From an uncultured Monoglobus sp. (GTDB lineage Bacteria; Bacillota; Clostridia; Monoglobales; Monoglobaceae): a stretch of 64,000 nucleotides of DNA. Shown one piece after another: positions 46,160 through 56,289 of the stretch. The translations under genes and the position numbers were made by a program. The stretch is from assembly GCA_947628795.1 (NCBI GenBank), contig CANRBF010000011.1:1-64000 (forward strand), written 5' to 3'. A model generated the notes under the pieces. That model was not told the origin of the DNA and ran no database searches. It worked only from the letters and a program-made list of their open reading frames with translations. Within the stretch, counting starts at the first letter, position 1; the number at the start of each line of letters is the position of its first letter.

Positions 46160-46185
46160 GCTGTGTCGGTATTTTCGGATACAGC
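46160..46185 (+). promoter_or_regulatory. 5'-end stem-loop of the pectate lyase mRNA
   Basis: GCTGTGTC (46160-46167) pairs with GATACAGC (46178-46185), one G-U pair, starting about 6 nt after the predicted start site. Same position as in the other SLH messages. Confidence 0.5.
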
Positions 46186-46233
46186 GGATTGCTATGATAA
46201 ATATTAAAACATTATAAAATAGGGGGAATTAAC

Positions 46234-49200
46234 ATGCTTAGAAAAAAGCTGTCAGCAGTGCTCGCTCTTCTTGTATCGCTGATGCTCGCGCTGCAGGCGG
46301 GGCCCATCTATTCCTTTGCTGCGGAATCGGATGCTCAGGCTCCCGCGCAGGCTGAAGCGCAGGAAGACGGCAATGTTGATGAGGAAGACGTCAGCTTTAT
46401 GATTGATGCCGATGGCAACAAGACTGAGTTGACAGACGAAATGAGAGAGGAGATCTACGCGGGTGATTCCGAAGGTTCCGGTCTCTATGCCGCTGACGCG
46501 GAGGCTTTCTTTGCCCGTGAGGACGGAGAGGTTACCTCGGCGGAAGGCGAGGAGGCGGAGCAGACCGATCAAGACGCCGTTACAGCGGATATGAACGCTT
46601 TGGCTATCCCCGGTGAGGCTTCCGAACTCAGTGCCGATTTTGATTTGCCTGTAAAGGGTCAATTCGGCTCAACAATAACTTGGGAATCATCAAACGCGGC
46701 GGTCCTGTCGGTTGACAACACCACCGGACACGTTACCGTAAAGCGCCCCGAGTTTTCCGGAGATACCGCTGTTCAGGTAACTCTCACGGCCACGGTCACA
46801 AAGGGCGCGGCAACCGCCACAAAGACTTTGACAGCCAAAGTTTCGGCGGCGGCTCCGACCGAGGACGGAAAAATTGCGCAGGCGGATATCGACGTGATCG
46901 ACCTTCCCGCGGTAGACGCGGAAGGCAACAAGTTTGATGCCTCAAGCGTTGCGGCGGGCTTTACGATGCCCGTGAAAGGCTATTACGGTTCCGTTATTAC
47001 ATATGAGTCTTCCGATAATACTTATATGAGCGTTGATAACGCAACCGGAGCAGTTTCGATCAAAAGACCGCCTTTCAGCGGAAACGGCGCGACGGAGTTT
47101 ACTTTGAAAGCCATCGCGACCTTCAACGGCAAGACTGCCGAAAAGGAATTTGAGATCAGCATAGTTGACGAGGAGCCGGCGTCGGACGCCGAGAGAGCTC
47201 TTTACGACGTTAATAACGCGATCATCGGCGGAATTGATCCCGACAACGTTCGCCAAAGCTCGTTCTATCTTGAGGACAAGGGCAGCTACGGCACACTCAA
47301 ATGGGAGACATCCGACAGCAGCGTTGTAAGCATCAAGCAGGGCGACTATGTTAATCAGAACGACGGCACAGGCGACGGCGAGGGCAATGAGGATGAGCTT
47401 CCTCCCGAGAACCTGGGCGGCTACACTGCAACAGTCACCAGACCTTCAAACGGCTTTAACGCCTATGTCACGCTGACGGTTACCTCAACGGTAAACGGCC
47501 AGACGGCAAGCCGCGATATTCCTCTCACGATAATGTCGAGCGACGGCGTAAAAGCGTTCCCGTCAGCCGAGGGCTACGGCCAGTATTCGGTCGGCGGCCG
47601 CGGCGGTCAGGTTTACCACGTTACGAATCTTAACGCTTCGGGACCCGGATCGTTCCAGTACGGCGTTGAGGAAATGACGGGCGCCAGAACTATCGTTTTC
47701 GATGTCGGCGGCGTTATTGACATGACAAACTACGGCGCTAACCTTTCGCTCAAGGGCGTTAAGGGCGCAAACGTTACTATCGCGGGTCAGACGGCTCCCT
47801 ATCCCGGCATCACGCTGAAGGGCTACGGACTCGACGTAAGCTCGACCCACGATGTTATAATCAGAAACATAAGGATCAGAATAGGCGACGTTCAGGAAGA
47901 CGGTCTTTACAATCAGACCGACCCGATGAGCATAAGCTCGACCACCAACCTTATCGTTGACCACTGCACATATCAGTGGGCGATCGACATGGAGTTCCGT
48001 ATGGCGGGCAGAAACGTTACATTCCAGAACATGCTGATGGGCAAGGGTCTTACGATCAACTCCACGCATGAGAAGGGCGGCCACTCATACGGCGGCGCGG
48101 TAAACGAGGGTTCCTCGAGAGTTTCGTTTATCAAGACAATGCTGGGCGACAGTACTCAGCGTACGCCGCGTCTGGTTGACGCCAACTGGGTAGATTCTTA
48201 TAACGTTCTGCTGTTTAACTGCGGCAACGGATTTGATATTTACAACTACGAGGCTCAGAACAGAAACGCGAAATACAGCGTTCACGACAACTTCGCCCGC
48301 AAGGGCAACACGCTGTCCAACGCGACTCCCTACAGAATAGGCAGAGGCCGCGCGTATTCCGGCGGCGTAATCGCCTACTATGCCAACAACTACACATCGG
48401 GCGGCACCGACAACGGATTCAGCGAGGTCGCGACTGCCACGATCATAAGCAGCTCGGTTCCCTCAAAGGGCATAATGAGATTCGGACGCGATGAAGGCAG
48501 CAGCAAAGTTGCGGATCTGAGCAGCATGACTCTTGACGAGTGGGACAACGACCCCAGATCGTATGACAACGACAACAAGAACACAACGGCGGCTACCATA
48601 GCGTATATGGATTATCCGCTTCCCGCTCCCCGCGGCGATGTTATCCAGGTTGTGGGCGAGGGTCTTGACAACACGCTCGTAAGATACGCTCTCGACGAGG
48701 AAGGCCTCAGCCAGGGCATGGGCGCGACCAAGCCCGCGCGCGACCTTTACGACACCATGATCATGGCGGAAGTAAAGAGCGGAAACACAAAAGCTGTCAG
48801 CCTGACAAAGAGCCAGGTATCTCCCTTCTTTAAAGAGCTTGAGGCGAGACTTACCGAGCCTAAGCTCGATGAGAACGGCAATACCGTTATGGTGCCCGTT
48901 GACTACACTGCGCACCGCGCTGTCCAGTACGACGCGAATTCATCTTCGGGATTCTCATACGGCGAGCCCCAGAACTACAAGACCAGCAGAAGCTGGAACA
49001 TGATCCAGGGCGCGGGCCCCGCTATAAAGGGCGCGACGAGTTCGGGCAATATCCCGATCAACTGGGATACGCATACCGACGTGAACACCGAGACCAATCC
49101 CAACGCCGCCGGCCGTTACCACGCCGACTATCTCACAGACTTTGAGATAGGCGACTGGTGGGGCGAGTATTGCGGCGCTCCCGGAAAGGTGCTCCAGTAC

Positions 49201-52188
49201 AACGTATACGATCCCGCATCGGGCAACTTCTACACAACGACCAATCCCGATACGATCGACGAGACAAAATATGAGATAAAGAGCGTTGAGCCTGTTTATC
49301 AGGCGGTAAAGAGAACCGTTGCGGATCTCATACCCGCTGAGTGGATATATGAAAGAGACGCGAGACATGCGGACGAGGAAGGCTACAAGCCGGTTGCTCC
49401 CTTCATGCTCAACTACATGCTGACAAAGTATCCCTATCTCACAAGCTACGACAACTACAGTGATTTCCAGGCGGCGAAGGCTGAGGGAACGCTCAGAGAC
49501 TTTGAGTTTGCTCCCGAGTACACAACCAGACAGATCCCCTGGGACGGCATGGGCGACGGTATCCCCAACTGGTACAAGGAATACAGAGGCTGGGATACGA
49601 CCGATTATCTGGCGACAAAGGTCAACCCCGACACGGGCTACACCTATCTTGAGGAGTACATCAACTTTATGGCTGACGATGAGCCTACCAATATTGATAT
49701 GACTCCCGCGGTTGCCGAGAACTTTAAGATAATCCGCGGCGACAGCAGAAATCCCGAGATCGCTCCCAACAGACTGGGTTATTCTTCGGCTGAGATTTCT
49801 TGGAACACCAACTACAGAGCCACATGCGTTATGGATTACGGCACAGAGCCCGGCAAGTACAACAAGAGCATCGCGGTCGACTACACCGAGGCTCCCGACG
49901 GATATCACACATATCACGCGGTTACGCTTGAGGATCTGCAGCCCGACACAAACTATTATTACAAAGTAACAACCACAGACGAGTTCGGACAGGTCACCGT
50001 GGCCGAAAGCGATGATATGACATTTAAGACCGAGCCCAGACCCGAGGGATCGGAAATAATGCCGTCCGAGCCTCAGATAGCCACCAGCGGCGTTGTTCCT
50101 TATCTGAATCAGGTAAGAATCAACTGGTCGGGCAACCCCGCGACCGATGAGGGCTACGAGATCTACTACGACACCGTTGACCACGGTCAGGATTATGACG
50201 CTTACGCCAACAAGCTGACCGGTCTCAGCATGACGACCAAAAAGCAGGTTATAACAGGTCTTGAGAACAACATCAAGTATTATATACTGGTTGTCGCGAC
50301 TAACTCAAACGGCAAGACGCCTTCGAGAGTTATAGAGACGACGCCTTCGGGAGTTCTGTATGATTTCGATTTCCCCTCAATGAACGAGGAAGAGAGATAT
50401 GACTTCCTGACCAAGCGCTTCATGTACATTCTGGGCGGCCAGGTATCCATACAGAAGGATCCCGATACCGGCGAGAACGTTCTGCAGATGCTTGACGAGA
50501 CAAACTCCCACGGTGTTAACACCAACCTCACTCTTCCCGTAACACAGGAAGACAAGATGACATACGAAGTCAAGCTCAAGGTTCTGTATCAGAAGCAGAC
50601 CGATGCCTTGAACGGAATGATCTTCAAAAATAGTTCGGATATGACAAAGACCGGAACCACCGAGCACAACACATGGCAGCTCAACTTCTTCAAGGATCCG
50701 GACGTAAACGAGGATAAAGACTCGACCAAGACGGAGCTTTGGGATTCCGCGTTCTCGATCTATCTTGACGCTTCGTCAAGACCCAACAAGGTAATGCGTA
50801 TCGATAAGGATGTTGACGCGGAGCGTTCGTTCCACGGCGACAGAGCCGACGGCACGATCGAGACTCCCGTTCTGAAGTTCGGCACGACCGAAATCGGAAC
50901 CTATAAAATAGGTACAACGGGAACGCCCAAGGAGGGCGACCTCGCGATCGACAGCATACCCAACACGCCTAAGACCTTGAACGACTTGGATGTTATGGGC
51001 GAGGACGGACATGAGTACGTTCTGCCGTTTGCTGAGGCAGGAGCCGCGTACACATCGGAGACTGATTCTGCAATGAACAGTCTGCAGTCGACCGGATACG
51101 CTCTGTCGACATACAAGCTGACATCGCCCTTCGGAGACGCGATATTCTCCGATCAGGCGGATACAGACAAGACGCTGCACGCGCTCTGGTATTATCAGAA
51201 GGGTTCAACTCAGTACCAGACGATAAAGGTTGTTGTTGACTCGCTCGGCAACAAGGCGGCGGTAACTATTACCGATGATTCCGGCAGTGTTATCGCGGAT
51301 TACAAACTCGGTGAGTTCAGCATTAACATCGACCCGCCGTACAACATCGGTAAGATCGAGCTCAAGTCGCGTAATGACGGATATTCATGGGTAAACATCG
51401 AGAGCATAAAGGTATCGACAGGCGACGGTACAACGACCGTACAGCCCGCGCCCGTACAGCCCGGAGCTACAAAGCCTCAGGGCGGCGGTTCAGGCGGCGG
51501 CGGTGGCGGCGGCGGAGGTTTCTCCAACGGTCCTTCCGCTACACAGGGCCCCGACGCGTCGGCGCAGCCCGAGACATCGGCCGAACCTACATCAGCGCCC
51601 GCGGCGACGCAGGCACCCGCTCAATCAACATCCTACAGCGATTTGGCTGGATATGAGTGGGCAGCTGAATCGATAAACGCTCTGTCGGCTTTGGGTATTG
51701 TGAACGGAACCGGCGACGGCAAGTTCTCACCCGCTCAGAATGTGACAAGAGCCGAGTACACAACGATGCTCATGCGCGCATTCGGCGAAGATACCACCGC
51801 GGCGGCGGCAAGCTTTACGGATGTTGCTTCGGATCAGTGGTACACCGTTCCCATCGGCAAAGCCGTTGCGCTCGGAGTTGCTAACGGTTATGACGACGGA
51901 AGCTTCGGCTTAAACGACAACATCACTCGTGAGGACATGATGGTTATGGCGTACAGAACCACGACCGCTCTCGGAATCGCCATCCCCGAAAAGATCGCGT
52001 ACGCGAGCTTCGCGGATCAGGATGATATCAGCGATTATGCTGTTGAGGCGATAGAGAAGATGTATTGCGCAGAAATAATTAATGGCGTAGGCGGCGGAAT
52101 GCTTGATCCCAAGGGCTATGCGGACCGCGCTCAGTCAGCTAAAATAATATACGGATTAATAAATATGGAGGGACCTGTTAATGAGTAA
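46234..52188 (+). CDS. S-layer-anchored family 1 pectate lyase with Ig-like and fibronectin domains
   Basis: A 1984-residue exported enzyme: signal peptide (1-30); acidic region; three atrophied bacterial Ig-like domains (about 110-430) with repeated GSTITWESS / GSVITYESS / GTLKWETS motifs; a right-handed beta-helix PL1 domain (about 440-810) with GYGQYSVGGRGGQVYHVTNL, ARTIVFDVGGVID, IIRNIRIRIGD, VDHCTYQWAID and the Arg-containing QRTPRL; a long linker region; two fibronectin III-like domains (about 1165-1370); a laminin-G/CBM-like module (about 1390-1725); a Gly-rich linker; and three C-terminal SLH domains (about 1798-1984). PL1 enzymes cleave polygalacturonate by beta-elimination. The Asp-Glu pair usual after the VDHC motif reads Asp-Met here, so activity needs checking. 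The stop codon overlaps the start of the next gene (ATGAGTAA). It displays the enzyme on the cell surface for pectin breakdown. Confidence 0.88.
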   Translation: MLRKKLSAVLALLVSLMLALQAGPIYSFAAESDAQAPAQAEAQEDGNVDEEDVSFMIDADGNKTELTDEMREEIYAGDSEGSGLYAADAEAFFAREDGEVTSAEGEEAEQTDQDAVTADMNALAIPGEASELSADFDLPVKGQFGSTITWESSNAAVLSVDNTTGHVTVKRPEFSGDTAVQVTLTATVTKGAATATKTLTAKVSAAAPTEDGKIAQADIDVIDLPAVDAEGNKFDASSVAAGFTMPVKGYYGSVITYESSDNTYMSVDNATGAVSIKRPPFSGNGATEFTLKAIATFNGKTAEKEFEISIVDEEPASDAERALYDVNNAIIGGIDPDNVRQSSFYLEDKGSYGTLKWETSDSSVVSIKQGDYVNQNDGTGDGEGNEDELPPENLGGYTATVTRPSNGFNAYVTLTVTSTVNGQTASRDIPLTIMSSDGVKAFPSAEGYGQYSVGGRGGQVYHVTNLNASGPGSFQYGVEEMTGARTIVFDVGGVIDMTNYGANLSLKGVKGANVTIAGQTAPYPGITLKGYGLDVSSTHDVIIRNIRIRIGDVQEDGLYNQTDPMSISSTTNLIVDHCTYQWAIDMEFRMAGRNVTFQNMLMGKGLTINSTHEKGGHSYGGAVNEGSSRVSFIKTMLGDSTQRTPRLVDANWVDSYNVLLFNCGNGFDIYNYEAQNRNAKYSVHDNFARKGNTLSNATPYRIGRGRAYSGGVIAYYANNYTSGGTDNGFSEVATATIISSSVPSKGIMRFGRDEGSSKVADLSSMTLDEWDNDPRSYDNDNKNTTAATIAYMDYPLPAPRGDVIQVVGEGLDNTLVRYALDEEGLSQGMGATKPARDLYDTMIMAEVKSGNTKAVSLTKSQVSPFFKELEARLTEPKLDENGNTVMVPVDYTAHRAVQYDANSSSGFSYGEPQNYKTSRSWNMIQGAGPAIKGATSSGNIPINWDTHTDVNTETNPNAAGRYHADYLTDFEIGDWWGEYCGAPGKVLQYNVYDPASGNFYTTTNPDTIDETKYEIKSVEPVYQAVKRTVADLIPAEWIYERDARHADEEGYKPVAPFMLNYMLTKYPYLTSYDNYSDFQAAKAEGTLRDFEFAPEYTTRQIPWDGMGDGIPNWYKEYRGWDTTDYLATKVNPDTGYTYLEEYINFMADDEPTNIDMTPAVAENFKIIRGDSRNPEIAPNRLGYSSAEISWNTNYRATCVMDYGTEPGKYNKSIAVDYTEAPDGYHTYHAVTLEDLQPDTNYYYKVTTTDEFGQVTVAESDDMTFKTEPRPEGSEIMPSEPQIATSGVVPYLNQVRINWSGNPATDEGYEIYYDTVDHGQDYDAYANKLTGLSMTTKKQVITGLENNIKYYILVVATNSNGKTPSRVIETTPSGVLYDFDFPSMNEEERYDFLTKRFMYILGGQVSIQKDPDTGENVLQMLDETNSHGVNTNLTLPVTQEDKMTYEVKLKVLYQKQTDALNGMIFKNSSDMTKTGTTEHNTWQLNFFKDPDVNEDKDSTKTELWDSAFSIYLDASSRPNKVMRIDKDVDAERSFHGDRADGTIETPVLKFGTTEIGTYKIGTTGTPKEGDLAIDSIPNTPKTLNDLDVMGEDGHEYVLPFAEAGAAYTSETDSAMNSLQSTGYALSTYKLTSPFGDAIFSDQADTDKTLHALWYYQKGSTQYQTIKVVVDSLGNKAAVTITDDSGSVIADYKLGEFSINIDPPYNIGKIELKSRNDGYSWVNIESIKVSTGDGTTTVQPAPVQPGATKPQGGGSGGGGGGGGGFSNGPSATQGPDASAQPETSAEPTSAPAATQAPAQSTSYSDLAGYEWAAESINALSALGIVNGTGDGKFSPAQNVTRAEYTTMLMRAFGEDTTAAAASFTDVASDQWYTVPIGKAVALGVANGYDDGSFGLNDNITREDMMVMAYRTTTALGIAIPEKIAYASFADQDDISDYAVEAIEKMYCAEIINGVGGGMLDPKGYADRAQSAKIIYGLINMEGPVNE

Positions 52189-55063
52189 TTTTAAAAAAGC
52201 AGTATCAATGCTGTTGGCGGTCGCCATGATCCTGAGTATGGTAAGCATGGTAGCATTCGCCGACGAAACCGATCCATCAGCTGCTCCCGCGGAACCGGCG
52301 GTATCAGCGGCACCCGAGGCTGAAGCCGCGGGCACTGAAGTACAAACATCAACAACCGATCAAGAAGCTGCCGACGCCGTAGTCGGCTCGGCAGCCGGAA
52401 CAACAATAGCGAATCTGCCCAATGACGAGGTTGCATATTCTCAGGATTATAACTTCGATTACGGCCTCGGCCTGTTCGAACTGCTCCCCGACGGTTATTG
52501 GCAGACGCAGCAGGTAACAAGAGCGGACTTTGCGGCTGTTGTCGCAAAGATGCTGAAGGCTAACACGGCCGGCTATCCCAGATACGGCCAGAAGCCCTAC
52601 AACGATGTTGACGAGACAAGCAGCACTTATCCCGCTATCTGCTATTTGACGGAAATAGGTATTTTGCAGGGCGACGGCAACACGATGTTCAGACCCAACG
52701 ATCCGATCATTGTTGAGGAAGCTTCAAAGATGATCATGTGCGCGCTTGGCTATAAGGATGCCTGTGAAGCCACGGCCGGCGGTTATCCCAACGGTTACAC
52801 ATCATTCTCTTTGAGAGAGGGTATATATAACGGTCTGAGCCTCAGCTACACAAGCTCGATGACCGCTATGGAGATGTCCAAGATGGTCAGAAACGCTATG
52901 GAAGCGTACATCATGGAAACGCTGACATATGATTCGACCGGCGGACAGATCAAGGTTATCCAGAGCTCAAAGACACTTCTCTCCGAGACATACAAGATGA
53001 TCAGCGCGAGAGGTATTGTCCAGGGCACATACTTCTCATATCTCGGCAATGCTCAGGTAGAGCTCGAGAATGAAGTCGTTGTATCCGACGTGATCGCGGA
53101 CGTTAACGGCGTAAAGAACGTTAACCTCGGCACGGTAACATATCAGTTTGCCGACAACATGGACCTTGAGTCATATGTCGGATACGCTATAAACTTCTAT
53201 TATATGGAGGACGTGTCGGGCTACAGAAGAAATTATATCGCTTACTTTGAGCCCAGAGACAGCTACAACCTGGTATATGATATCGACGCCAAGAACATCA
53301 CAAGCCTTACAACCAACGAGATGTCATACGACGACGGCAACGGCAAAATAAGAAAGTTTGACCTTTCGCAGGCTGCCGTATCCTACAACGGCGTTGCCAC
53401 AACGACCAAGCTCAGTGACACTCCTCTGGTTATAAAGCAGGGTCACGTTAAGGTGATCAGCCACAACTCATCAACGGTTGCCGACGCGGTTATTATTGAG
53501 GAGCAGTTCGATGGTCTGTTTGAGAGATATAACTCTTCCACATATCAGGTTATATTCCAGAACAACATGACAAACAAGATGGCCCCCGTATTCTTCGATG
53601 ACGCTTATCACACAAGACTGACACTCAACGGTCAGGACATCGAGCCCGAGGATCTCAAGAAGAACGATGTTCTCACATATTCCGTAAGTGATGACGGAAT
53701 GTACATTACGGCTTACGTATCAAGAGACGTTATCGAGGATGCAACGGTTGAGTCGAGATATAACGAGGAGTATTCAAACGGCACTTACGAGGTACTGGTT
53801 ATAGGCGGTCAGCCTTACTTCAAGTCAAAGTATCTTGATAAGACGATCAATCCCGGATTTGCCAGCGACTTCCAGCTGACATACGACGGCAGGATCGCGG
53901 GCACAAACGCGGCCGGATCTGGCAAGGGCAACTACGGTTACCTGATCGACTTCGGAGCTTCGGAAGCTTCGTTCGACTCACGCTTCTTTGTTAAGATCCT
54001 TGACATGAACGGCACGCTTAGAGAGTACAGATCGGCCAGCAGAGTTCTGACAAATATTAAAGACGCGAGCGAAGTTACCCGCGTAGCAGCGGATGACCCG
54101 ATGTTTGCTCAGGTATTCGCTAATCCTCAGCTGATCACATTCGAGCTGAACGGCAATGACGAGGTCAAGACTCTCTACTACGCTCCCGACTACACAGCCG
54201 CGGTTCCCGGCGAGGATCTGTTCGGTAAGTATTTCAGCGGCACATCGCCCTATGCTAACCACCTTATGCAGACCTGCGCTATCACAAACGACACGGTAAT
54301 ATTCAACGTTCCTTACGAGGATCGTGACCGTGATGAGGACTACTCGCTTCTGACGCTCGACGATCTGACAGAGAGCTCATACACTGTTGATATCTATGAT
54401 ATCTATAACGGTATCGCTAACGCTATAGTTATCAAGGACGTTAACCCCAGCAACCTTTCGAACACCGCGGGCGTTATGCTGATAGACCAGATAATCAGAT
54501 CATGGGATCCCGATAATCAGAAGGAGATCATGGAGATCATGGGTTGGTCAAAGGGCGAACAGGCAACTATCAAGATTGATGATCCGGTTGTACCCAGAAC
54601 TTCGATCAGCGATATCGGCGTTAATATCCCCAGCGACGAGATCAGCTCGGTTAGCGACCTGAAGCGTGGCGACGTAATTCAGTACAACACGACAGCAAAC
54701 GGTTACCTCAACTCGTTCAGACTCCTGTTCAATTACACCAACAGGATCAAGAACGGCGAGCCTTACGGCGAGTGGAACGAGGACGGAGCAGCCACAAGCT
54801 ACAGGATCACATCCGGCGAGGATATTCGCGCTATCTACGGCGAGGTTACAAGCGCTTATGATTACTTCATGATTGCGACATCCAACTTCGATGACATGAA
54901 GTGGTACAGAGCTTATCCGACAGCCGACACAGAGATCTACATCTATGATCAGGTTAAGGATGAGATCAGAAAGGGCGAGGCCTTCGACATCCAGATCGGC
55001 GACAAGGTATTTGTTAAGGTAAACAACGGCGACGAGAACTACGAGATCGTTGTATATCAGTAA
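52181..55063 (+). CDS. SLH-domain S-layer protein 2, coupled to the pectate lyase gene
   Basis: A 960-residue exported protein with a signal peptide (1-27, ending MVAFA), an acidic/Ala spacer and SLH-type domains (about 75-240) with YNDVDETSSTYPAICYLTEIG and FRPNDPIIVEEASKMIMCALGY. A beta-rich body of about 700 residues with many Asn, Tyr and Asp follows, without catalytic motifs. Length and body layout match the 959-residue protein at 38199-41078. The ATG overlaps the pectate lyase stop (8-bp overlap) and GGAGGG lies 8 nt upstream, so translation is coupled. Likely a structural S-layer subunit; producing it with the lyase would give it an anchoring lattice. Confidence 0.84.
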   Translation: MSNFKKAVSMLLAVAMILSMVSMVAFADETDPSAAPAEPAVSAAPEAEAAGTEVQTSTTDQEAADAVVGSAAGTTIANLPNDEVAYSQDYNFDYGLGLFELLPDGYWQTQQVTRADFAAVVAKMLKANTAGYPRYGQKPYNDVDETSSTYPAICYLTEIGILQGDGNTMFRPNDPIIVEEASKMIMCALGYKDACEATAGGYPNGYTSFSLREGIYNGLSLSYTSSMTAMEMSKMVRNAMEAYIMETLTYDSTGGQIKVIQSSKTLLSETYKMISARGIVQGTYFSYLGNAQVELENEVVVSDVIADVNGVKNVNLGTVTYQFADNMDLESYVGYAINFYYMEDVSGYRRNYIAYFEPRDSYNLVYDIDAKNITSLTTNEMSYDDGNGKIRKFDLSQAAVSYNGVATTTKLSDTPLVIKQGHVKVISHNSSTVADAVIIEEQFDGLFERYNSSTYQVIFQNNMTNKMAPVFFDDAYHTRLTLNGQDIEPEDLKKNDVLTYSVSDDGMYITAYVSRDVIEDATVESRYNEEYSNGTYEVLVIGGQPYFKSKYLDKTINPGFASDFQLTYDGRIAGTNAAGSGKGNYGYLIDFGASEASFDSRFFVKILDMNGTLREYRSASRVLTNIKDASEVTRVAADDPMFAQVFANPQLITFELNGNDEVKTLYYAPDYTAAVPGEDLFGKYFSGTSPYANHLMQTCAITNDTVIFNVPYEDRDRDEDYSLLTLDDLTESSYTVDIYDIYNGIANAIVIKDVNPSNLSNTAGVMLIDQIIRSWDPDNQKEIMEIMGWSKGEQATIKIDDPVVPRTSISDIGVNIPSDEISSVSDLKRGDVIQYNTTANGYLNSFRLLFNYTNRIKNGEPYGEWNEDGAATSYRITSGEDIRAIYGEVTSAYDYFMIATSNFDDMKWYRAYPTADTEIYIYDQVKDEIRKGEAFDIQIGDKVFVKVNNGDENYEIVVYQ

Positions 55064-55077
55064 GATCTAAATTCAAG

Positions 55078-55104
55078 GCGGCAGGCGAAAGCCTGCCGCT
55101 TTTT
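55078..55104 (+). terminator. Terminator of the lyase-S-layer operon
   Basis: A 9-bp stem GCGGCAGGC / GCCTGCCGC with a GAAA tetraloop, followed by TTTTTC. Confidence 0.93.
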
Positions 55105-55192
55105 CATAGTGATAAAAAATCAATTCGCAAGAATGTATAAATTTAAAGCGCATATTTTATTTTATTTTGTCACACTGTGTATTTTGATTCTA

Positions 55193-55221
55193 TTGACAAA
55201 ACTCAAAAAAAAGAGTAAAAT
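55193..55221 (+). promoter_or_regulatory. Promoter of the activase operon
   Basis: TTGACA (55193-55198) and TAAAAT (55216-55221) with a 17-bp spacer. Confidence 0.65.
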
Positions 55222-55297
55222 CAAATAGTGGGATTTTATACGATCCCCACGGCATATAATTTATATGGTAATTGTAACGGAGATGGGATGTGATTTT

Positions 55298-56281
55298 TTG
55301 AAGATCGGAATACCGCGCGCCTTGCTGTTTCAGTTCTATTATCCGCTGTGGCGCTCGCTGTTTGAGCGGCTCGGCTGCCAGGTCGTCGTGTCGGACACCT
55401 CGACCAAGAATCTGGTCCAGAAGGGTATCGCGGTCACGGTTCCGGAAATTTGCTTTCCGATAAAAATATATAACGGACATGTTATCAACCTTATTGAAAA
55501 GGATGTTGACTATATTTTCTGCCCGCGGTTCGTGCATATCGAAAAGGGCTACTGGTTCTGCCCCAAGTATATAGGGCTGCCCGAGCTGGTGTGGAAAACC
55601 ATACCCGAGGCAAAACTTCTCGTGATAGACATAGACTGCCGCAGAGAGGACACGGCCGACCTGAAATGCTACATGCCGATGGCGAAAAAGCTGGGCGTTT
55701 CCTCCCATAAATTCAAGCAGGCGCTAAAAGGCGCGATCGCGGATTTTGAGAAGTTCCGCGACCTCTGCATCCGCGGACTGACTCTCGACGAGGCGGCCGA
55801 GGTCATGTTTGAGGGCAAGAAGTTTGAGGACTTCAAGATCCCGAAATACGAGACTACAATAGGACTTTTGGGATATATATATAATGTGTATGACCCGTTC
55901 ATAAGCATGAACATAATCAAAAAACTGCGCGAGCTTGAGGTCAACGTGATAACGTTTGATATGCTTGACCCGAAGGATCTGCTCAAGCACCGCAGCGAGG
56001 AGACCCGCCGAATATTCTGGACTTTTCCGGATAAGCTGTATCAGGCGGCGACCGTTATGATAAAGGACATGAATGTCCAGGGTCTTATTCACATAACAGC
56101 GTTCGGCTGCGGCCCCGACTCGATAGTCGGCAAGGAGATCGAACATGACTACGCCGATTCGGGAGTGCCGTTCATGACGCTCAGGATCGACGAGCACACG
56201 GGAGAAAGCCACCTGCAAACGCGAATCGAGGCGTTTACAGATATGATAAAAAGAAAAATCCGCAAGGTAAACGAGAGGTGA
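55298..56281 (+). CDS. DUF2229-type acyl-CoA dehydratase activase-related protein
   Basis: A 327-residue protein if started at TTG 55298 (LKIGIPRALLFQFYYPLWRS), the usual start of this family; ATG 55265 would add 11 residues (MVIVTEMGCDF) and cannot be excluded. It contains the conserved VPEICFPIKIYNGHV and IFCPRFVHIEKGYWFCPK Cys motifs and AFGCGPDSIVGKEI, DEHTGES toward the end. It corresponds to one segment of the very large (about 1400 residue) fused activase/dehydratase-like proteins of anaerobes. The stop overlaps the ribosome-binding site of the next gene. First gene of a four-gene operon with no classical dehydratase subunits; substrate unknown. Confidence 0.83.
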   Translation: MKIGIPRALLFQFYYPLWRSLFERLGCQVVVSDTSTKNLVQKGIAVTVPEICFPIKIYNGHVINLIEKDVDYIFCPRFVHIEKGYWFCPKYIGLPELVWKTIPEAKLLVIDIDCRREDTADLKCYMPMAKKLGVSSHKFKQALKGAIADFEKFRDLCIRGLTLDEAAEVMFEGKKFEDFKIPKYETTIGLLGYIYNVYDPFISMNIIKKLRELEVNVITFDMLDPKDLLKHRSEETRRIFWTFPDKLYQAATVMIKDMNVQGLIHITAFGCGPDSIVGKEIEHDYADSGVPFMTLRIDEHTGESHLQTRIEAFTDMIKRKIRKVNER

Positions 56282-56289
56282 TTTGCCAA

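Noticed and set aside
48955-50184. 409-codon minus-strand open frame opposite the pectate lyase gene
   Set aside because: Shadow of the lyase coding frame; hydrophobic Val/Ile/Arg-rich translation typical of antisense frames.
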